NCBI GenBank assembly: GCA_021129815.1
Contig: JAJOKN010000094.1
Span: forward strand, 4,152-15,093
Direction: 5' to 3'
Length of the DNA: 10,942 nucleotides
Origin: Desulfotomaculum sp.
GTDB taxonomy: Bacteria; Bacillota; Desulfotomaculia; Desulfotomaculales; Desulfohalotomaculaceae
The notes under the pieces were generated by a model, which saw nothing but the letters and a program-made list of their open reading frames with translations, did no database searches and was not told where the DNA came from. Position numbers and translations under genes: made by a program. Below, in pieces: positions 7,911-10,942 of this stretch (positions are counted from its first letter, which is position 1; every line of letters begins with the position of its first letter).

Positions 7911-8045
7911 AAGTTACATTGCGAGCCAAGATAAAAAAGAACGAGCGAAAGCGAGGGAGAAAAAGGTATCGACTGTTTGAGCGAAAGCGAGTTTCGATAC
8001 CTTCCCGAGCCGTAGCGAGTTCAAACCTTATGCGAGCAGTAACTT
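7911..8045 (+). repeat. Compact structured element: closed inverted repeat with hairpin and possible pseudoknot
   Basis: The ends AAGTTAC (7911-7917) and GTAACTT (8039-8045) are a perfect 7-bp inverted repeat. Inside is a perfect 10-bp stem, AAGGTATCGA (7963-7972) with TCGATACCTT (7994-8003). GGG (7955-7957) with CCC (8004-8006) can lengthen it around a 5-base bulge. The 21-base hairpin loop contains GTTTGAGC (7975-7982), which can pair with GTTCAAAC (8019-8026), including one G-U, as a pseudoknot. A 13-base word occurs three times: GAGCGAAAGCGAG at 7943-7955 and 7979-7991, and GAGCCGTAGCGAG at 8007-8019. GCGAGC also sits near both ends (7921-7926, 8032-8037). No T-run follows the hairpin, so it is not a terminator. 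It could be a noncoding RNA, a processing or stabilising element between argG and argH, or a small non-autonomous mobile repeat. I cannot name a family. Confidence 0.55.
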
Positions 8046-8073
8046 GGAGATAAATTTTTAATTTATAAATAGG

Positions 8074-8160
8074 ATTTTGGAGCGGAATGAAGTTTTAGAT
8101 GTATGTGAAAATTTATGGGCGAAGTGGTTAAAACTTATGTCATAAATAAAATTACAAAAT
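8074..8160. repeat. Loose nested inverted repeat
   Basis: AAGTTTTA (8090-8097) and TAAAACTT (8129-8136) form an 8-bp inverted repeat with a 31-base loop, nested in ATTTTG (8074-8079) and CAAAAT (8155-8160). The loop contains GGGCGAAGTGG, faintly like the 13-base word of the neighbouring element. AATAGGATTT (8068-8077) just before it recurs at 8231-8240. This may be a decayed relative of the 7911-8045 element, but AT-rich DNA gives such pairings by chance. Confidence 0.3.
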
Positions 8161-8173
8161 GAGCAAAGGCGAT

Positions 8174-8208
8174 TTGAGAAGTGAGAGGTGAAAGGTTAGA
8201 AGTGAGAT
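8174..8208 (+). repeat. Heptanucleotide array 2 (5 units, GTGAGAR-like)
   Basis: Five head-to-tail 7-base units are visible: TTGAGAA, GTGAGAG, GTGAAAG, GTTAGAA, GTGAGAT. The consensus GTGAGAR differs from array 1 mainly at the third base. A further GTGAGAT starts at 8213, slightly out of register. The array has no TAACAGAT in front. Confidence 0.7.
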
Positions 8209-8220
8209 TTAGTGAGATTA

Positions 8221-8275
8221 ATTTTAACAAAATAGGATTTGCAGCACGGATATTGCATGTAACAGATTAACAGAT
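8221..8275 (+). repeat. TTTTAACAAA...TAACAGAT module, copy 2
   Basis: This longer copy has TTTTAACAAA (8222-8231), AATAGGATTT (8231-8240), an ACGGA core and a tandem duplication of TAACAGAT (8260-8267 and 8268-8275), then leads into heptamer array 3. It parallels the copy at 7826-7853, and its AATAGGATTT block is shared with 8068-8077. Confidence 0.55.
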
Positions 8276-8303
8276 ATCGGTTGTTGGATGTTTGAAGTCA
8301 GAG
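8276..8303 (+). repeat. Heptanucleotide array 3 (4 degenerate units)
   Basis: Directly after the doubled TAACAGAT come ATCGGTT, GTTGGAT, GTTTGAA and GTCAGAG. The register and unit number match array 1, and the last unit equals the third unit of array 1. The units have drifted more than in array 1, which suggests an older copy of the same arrangement. Confidence 0.6.
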
Positions 8304-8363
8304 AAAAGATTAAAGATTTTTATAAAATTGCATTATTAAAATAAAAAAGGACGGGCAAGAGCT

Positions 8364-9734
8364 ATGAAACTATGGTCAGGGAGATTTGAAAAAGACACAG
8401 ATGAGCTGTTTGATGACTTTCATTCTTCTATTTCATTTGATAAAAGGCTATATAAGTACGATATTTATGGAAGCATTGCACATGCAAAGATGCTTGCAAA
8501 ACGCGGCATCATAAGCGAGAACGAAGCAAATCAGATATCAAAAGCGCTTAAAAGCATACTAGATGACATAGAAAAGGGCAGAATAGAGTTTGATGTGGCA
8601 GCTGAAGATATTCACATGAATATAGAGAAGCTCTTGATAGAGCGCATAGGAGATACAGGCAAAAAGCTGCACACAGCGCGCAGCCGAAATGACCAAGTAG
8701 CGCTTGATGTGCGCATGTTTTTAAAAGATGAAATAAAAGAGATACAGAAAGCGCTTAAAAAACTTATCACAACGCTTTTAAATACGGCGGAAAAACATTT
8801 AAATACAATAATGCCGGGATATACACATTTGCAACGCGCACAGCCAATTACTTTTGCCCATCATTTGATGGCTTATGTACATATGTTTTTGAGAGATATC
8901 GACAGGCTTAGTGATTGTTACAAGAGAACGGATGTCATGCCTCTTGGTTCGGGAGCGCTTGCTGCTACTACTTTTGATCTTGACAGGGAATTTGTAGCAA
9001 AAGAACTTGGATTTAGCAAAGTGAGCGAAAACAGCATGGATGCAGTGAGCGATAGAGATTTTGTGATAGAATTCTGCGCTACTTCATCGATTTTGATGAT
9101 GCATTTGAGTCGTTTCTGTGAAGAGATAATACTCTGGTCATCTTTGGAATTTGATTTCATAGAACTTGACGATGCTTACAGCACAGGCTCTAGTATCATG
9201 CCACAGAAAAAAAATCCTGATGCTGCAGAACTCATAAGAGGGAAAACAGGCAGGGTATATGGAAATTTGATCGCACTTCTTACGATGATGAAAGGGCTTG
9301 CACTTGCTTACAATAAAGACATGCAGGAAGACAAAGAGGCGCTGTTTGATACGATAGACACTGTTAAAAAATGCGTTGTGATTTTTGAAAAGATGATTGC
9401 TACCATCAACGTAAAAGAAGGTAATATGCTAAAAGCTGCTCAAAAGGGTTTTACAAATGCAACTGAGCTTGCAGATTATCTTGTGAGAAAAGGCGTGCCA
9501 TTTAGACAGGCTCATGAGATAACGGGAAATATTGTGAAGTACTGCATAGAGCACAACAAAACATTGGAAGAGCTGACTCTCGATGAGTATAAAGAATTTT
9601 ACAAAGGCATAGAGAACGACATATACAGTGCAATTGACATAGCAAATTGTGTGGCAAAGCGGCGCATAACAGGTGGCCCTGCTCCGAGTGAAGTTAAAAG
9701 AGCTATAAATTCAGCTAGGGAGAGGTTGAAGTGA
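8364..9734 (+). CDS. argH: Argininosuccinate lyase
   Basis: ArgH splits argininosuccinate into arginine and fumarate, the last step of the pathway. The 456-residue product is a complete member of the fumarase/aspartase superfamily. It opens with the lyase-typical KLWSGRF, followed by TARSRNDQVALD (about 104-115), GYTHLQRAQP (about 152-161, with the catalytic-region histidine) and the signature GSSIMPQKKNPD (275-286), whose mobile serine loop supplies the catalytic base. The ATG at 8364 is the family-typical start, though its ribosome site is weak (AAGGA, 12 bases upstream). The 588-base gap upstream means it probably needs its own promoter or read-through from argG; no good ARG box is visible close by, only a half-site-like TGCAT at 8329-8333. 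thpR overlaps its end, so the two are likely coexpressed. Confidence 0.96.
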   Translation: MKLWSGRFEKDTDELFDDFHSSISFDKRLYKYDIYGSIAHAKMLAKRGIISENEANQISKALKSILDDIEKGRIEFDVAAEDIHMNIEKLLIERIGDTGKKLHTARSRNDQVALDVRMFLKDEIKEIQKALKKLITTLLNTAEKHLNTIMPGYTHLQRAQPITFAHHLMAYVHMFLRDIDRLSDCYKRTDVMPLGSGALAATTFDLDREFVAKELGFSKVSENSMDAVSDRDFVIEFCATSSILMMHLSRFCEEIILWSSLEFDFIELDDAYSTGSSIMPQKKNPDAAELIRGKTGRVYGNLIALLTMMKGLALAYNKDMQEDKEALFDTIDTVKKCVVIFEKMIATINVKEGNMLKAAQKGFTNATELADYLVRKGVPFRQAHEITGNIVKYCIEHNKTLEELTLDEYKEFYKGIENDIYSAIDIANCVAKRRITGGPAPSEVKRAINSARERLK

Positions 9735-10291
9735 GGCTGTTCTGGGCAATAGAGATACCTGATGAAATTAAGTCAAAACTGGCATCTGTCCAAGAAGAAT
9801 TAAAAAAGCTTGACCTGCACGCAAAGTGGGTTGAAAAGCAAAACATGCACTTAACAGTTAAGTTTTTAGGTGAAACAGATGCTTCTGTGGTAACTGATAT
9901 AAAAAACAGCGTTTTGAGCGCATTGGAAGGCACGTCGCCCTTTCAAATAAGCGTGTCAGGCTTTGGGACTTTTGGAAATCCTGCGCGCGTCATCTGGTCA
10001 GGGATAAGAGATGATGACAAAAAACTTTTTGAATTGCATTCAAAAGTTGACAGAGCGCTGCTATCGCTTGGGTTTGAAGCAGAAAAAAGAGCTTTTTACC
10101 CACACCTCACCTTAGCAAGGCTTAAGTCTCAGCGAAATGTAAAGCTTTTGAGGAATAAGCTTGCAAATGAAATAGCAGACAGCATTTTAGGTAGTTTTAC
10201 GGTAAAAGATATAAAACTTTTTAAGAGCACGCTTACTCCAAAAGGAGCCATATATGAGCCTGTTGATTTAATTGAAATAAAGGGCAATTAA
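9731..10291 (+). CDS. thpR: RNA 2',3'-cyclic phosphodiesterase (2'-5' RNA ligase family)
   Basis: The 186-residue product belongs to the 2H phosphoesterase superfamily. It starts MRLFWAIEIPDEI, as ThpR/LigT proteins do, and carries both catalytic HxT motifs: His40-Leu-Thr42 (MHLTVKFLG) and His125-Leu-Thr127 (YPHLTLAR). Such enzymes open 2',3'-cyclic phosphates on RNA ends and can reversibly join tRNA halves by 2'-5' bonds in vitro; the cellular role is unsettled. The GTG start at 9731 shares four bases (GTGA) with the argH stop, and GGAGAGG lies 5 bases upstream, so translation is probably coupled to argH. No link to arginine metabolism is evident. The stop overlaps the stop of the convergent CBS gene. 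Confidence 0.92.
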   Translation: MRLFWAIEIPDEIKSKLASVQEELKKLDLHAKWVEKQNMHLTVKFLGETDASVVTDIKNSVLSALEGTSPFQISVSGFGTFGNPARVIWSGIRDDDKKLFELHSKVDRALLSLGFEAEKRAFYPHLTLARLKSQRNVKLLRNKLANEIADSILGSFTVKDIKLFKSTLTPKGAIYEPVDLIEIKGN

Positions 10292-10734
10292 TTCAACAGT
10301 GTTTTTATTATATCTGCTCTGCTTATGATGCCAACCAGTTTGTTATCTTTCAACACAGGCAAGCGCTTTATGTTGTGTTTTAGCAACAGAGATGCTACTT
10401 CTTCCAACTCTGTATCTTCTGTCACAAATACTAGGTCTTCGCTCATTATTTCTTTAGCTTTTAGCGCAGCTATTTTTTTGAAATCCTCTTGATATTCTTC
10501 TACTCCGCGGTAATATATGATTCCGCCGAGTACTCCAATAAATCCTGGGATTCTGGGGTTAGCTTTTTTGCGCAAAAGGTCGCCTTCAGTTACAATTCCT
10601 ACTACATTTCCTTTGTTATCAACCACCGGCACTCCTGAGATATTGTTGTCAACTAAAGTGCGCGCTACTTCTTCGATAGTGGCATCTTCACTCACAGTTA
10701 TAACATTGGTGTTCATTATGTCTTTAGCTTTCAT
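10288..10734 (-). CDS. Two-CBS-domain protein
   Basis: The 148-residue protein consists of two CBS domains and little else. The first covers residues 1 to about 56 (MKAKDIMNTNVITVSEDATIEEV, then GVPVVDNKGNVVGIVTEGDLL). The second covers about 94-148 (AKEIMSEDLVFVTEDTELEEV, then RLPVLKDNKLVGIISRADII). A CBS pair folds into a Bateman module that usually binds adenine nucleotides and senses energy state; the ligand and partner here are unknown. The linker (about 57-93, NPRIPGFIGVLGGIIYYRG and a charged helix) is longer than a minimal one. There is no signal peptide or full membrane segment. Translation starts at 10734, 12 bases after an AGGAGG ribosome site (complement of 10747-10752). Some free-standing CBS pairs like this are annotated as IMP-dehydrogenase-like, but no catalytic domain is present. 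Confidence 0.9.
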   Translation of the reverse strand: MKAKDIMNTNVITVSEDATIEEVARTLVDNNISGVPVVDNKGNVVGIVTEGDLLRKKANPRIPGFIGVLGGIIYYRGVEEYQEDFKKIAALKAKEIMSEDLVFVTEDTELEEVASLLLKHNIKRLPVLKDNKLVGIISRADIIKTLLN

Positions 10735-10909
10735 TACTAATAAACGCCTCCTAAAAAGTTATAGTTATATTCTAATTTATTTAATACCAAAAATAAAGTT
10801 TATACAAGAGATTTTTATTTAAAGCGAAGTGTTTGTGTTTAATTTATAGAAAAAAGAGAAGAATTCTTATATAATGATAACAGATAAATATTTATGGAGT
10901 GAAACAAAA
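10735..10909. promoter_or_regulatory. Divergent intergenic region with promoter-like elements
   Basis: These 175 AT-rich bases separate two divergent genes. For the rightward gene there is a perfect TATAAT at 10870-10875 without a good -35 element, and a GGAGTGA ribosome site at 10896-10902. For the CBS gene, reading the minus strand, TTGTAT (10807-10802) with TTAAAT 17 bases on is one candidate, and TTTTGG with TATAAC (10769-10764) is another. None is convincing alone. No operator palindrome stands out. Confidence 0.35.
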
Positions 10910-10942
10910 ATGCTAAAAAAACTTCCAATAGGCATACAGACG
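10910..10942 (+). CDS. Partial: N-terminus of a likely AAA-ATPase-like/PD-(D/E)XK family protein
   Basis: Only 11 codons are inside the window: MLKKLPIGIQT, running off the right edge. A GGAGTGA ribosome site 7 bases before the ATG and a TATAAT at 10870-10875 support a real start. Proteins of the AAA-ATPase-like family (Pfam AAA-ATPase_like, often with a C-terminal PD-(D/E)XK domain formerly DUF1703) typically begin with K-K-L-P-I-G-I-Q, followed by a VDKT motif. The match to that opening is close, but eleven residues cannot prove it and the VDKT motif would lie outside the window. The function of this widespread multi-copy family is not established. Confidence 0.5.
   Translation, partial: MLKKLPIGIQT

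Larger units (their letters stand above)
7776..8363. other. 588-bp repeat-rich noncoding stretch between argG and argH
   Basis: No open frame on either strand looks like a gene: there are no credible ribosome sites and no recognisable motif. The + strand is purine-rich in blocks. It holds a degenerate heptamer pair (7800-7813), three heptamer arrays (7854-7881, 8174-8208, 8276-8303), two related modules ending in TAACAGAT (7826-7853 and 8221-8275), a 135-bp structured element (7911-8045) and a looser inverted repeat (8074-8160). There is no transposase and no clear terminator. A weak argH promoter is possible just before the gene (TATAAA 8321-8326 or TATTAA 8334-8339), but neither has a good -35 partner. 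The layered repeats suggest sequence that built up in a formerly short argG-argH gap. Confidence 0.8.

Noticed and set aside
7911..8045. Known large RNAs of Firmicutes such as OLE or the raiA motif
   Set aside because: The element is shorter than OLE and neither gene context fits; I cannot confirm a match without a covariance-model search, so I assign no family.
7854..8303. CRISPR array
   Set aside because: The units are 7 bases long, directly tandem and without spacers; no cas gene is near.
7776..8363. T-box leader or riboswitch in front of argH
   Set aside because: I see no T-box antiterminator sequence (AGGGTGGNACCGCG-like) and no terminator hairpin with a T-run before argH.
10517..10822. 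101-residue open frame on the + strand
   Set aside because: It is antisense to the well-supported CBS-domain gene, has no recognisable motif, and its composition follows from the opposite strand.

Overview
The window is about 11 kb of low-GC, AT-rich DNA with dense genes, strong GGAGG-type ribosome sites, GTG/TTG starts next to ATG, and heavy use of ATA and AGA/AGG codons. With the arginine gene order this suggests a Clostridia-type Firmicute, perhaps a thermophile of the Thermoanaerobacter/Caldanaerobacter kind. The taxon is an inference; no rRNA or other marker gene is present.

Positions 23-9734 hold most of an arginine biosynthesis cluster, all on the + strand: argB (acetylglutamate kinase), argD (acetylornithine aminotransferase), carB (carbamoyl-phosphate synthase large subunit), argF (ornithine carbamoyltransferase), argG (argininosuccinate synthase) and argH (argininosuccinate lyase). 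ArgB and ArgD belong to the acetylated-glutamate part of the pathway. CarB supplies carbamoyl phosphate to ArgF, and ArgG and ArgH convert citrulline to arginine. The cluster looks like three transcription blocks: argB-argD (continuing from upstream), carB-argF-argG, and argH-thpR. The small subunit gene carA, often found beside carB, is absent. In its place is a 218-bp gap holding a promoter whose -35 element lies inside a near-perfect ARG box, the operator of ArgR/AhrC arginine repressors.

Between argG and argH lies a 588-bp stretch (7776-8363) with no credible gene but much structure. It has three tandem arrays of a 7-base unit (roughly GTCRGAR). Two arrays are preceded by the same TAACAGAT octamer and by related upstream sequence. 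It also has a compact 135-bp element (7911-8045) closed by a 7-bp inverted repeat. That element contains a 10-bp hairpin, three copies of a 13-base GAGCNNNNGCGAG word, and a possible 8-bp pseudoknot. This stretch is the least explained part of the window.

argH overlaps thpR (RNA 2',3'-cyclic phosphodiesterase) by 4 bases. thpR meets a convergent gene for a two-CBS-domain protein, and their stop codons overlap. Divergent from the CBS gene, the last 33 bases encode the start of a protein beginning MLKKLPIGIQ, which resembles the N-terminus of the AAA-ATPase-like/PD-(D/E)XK family.
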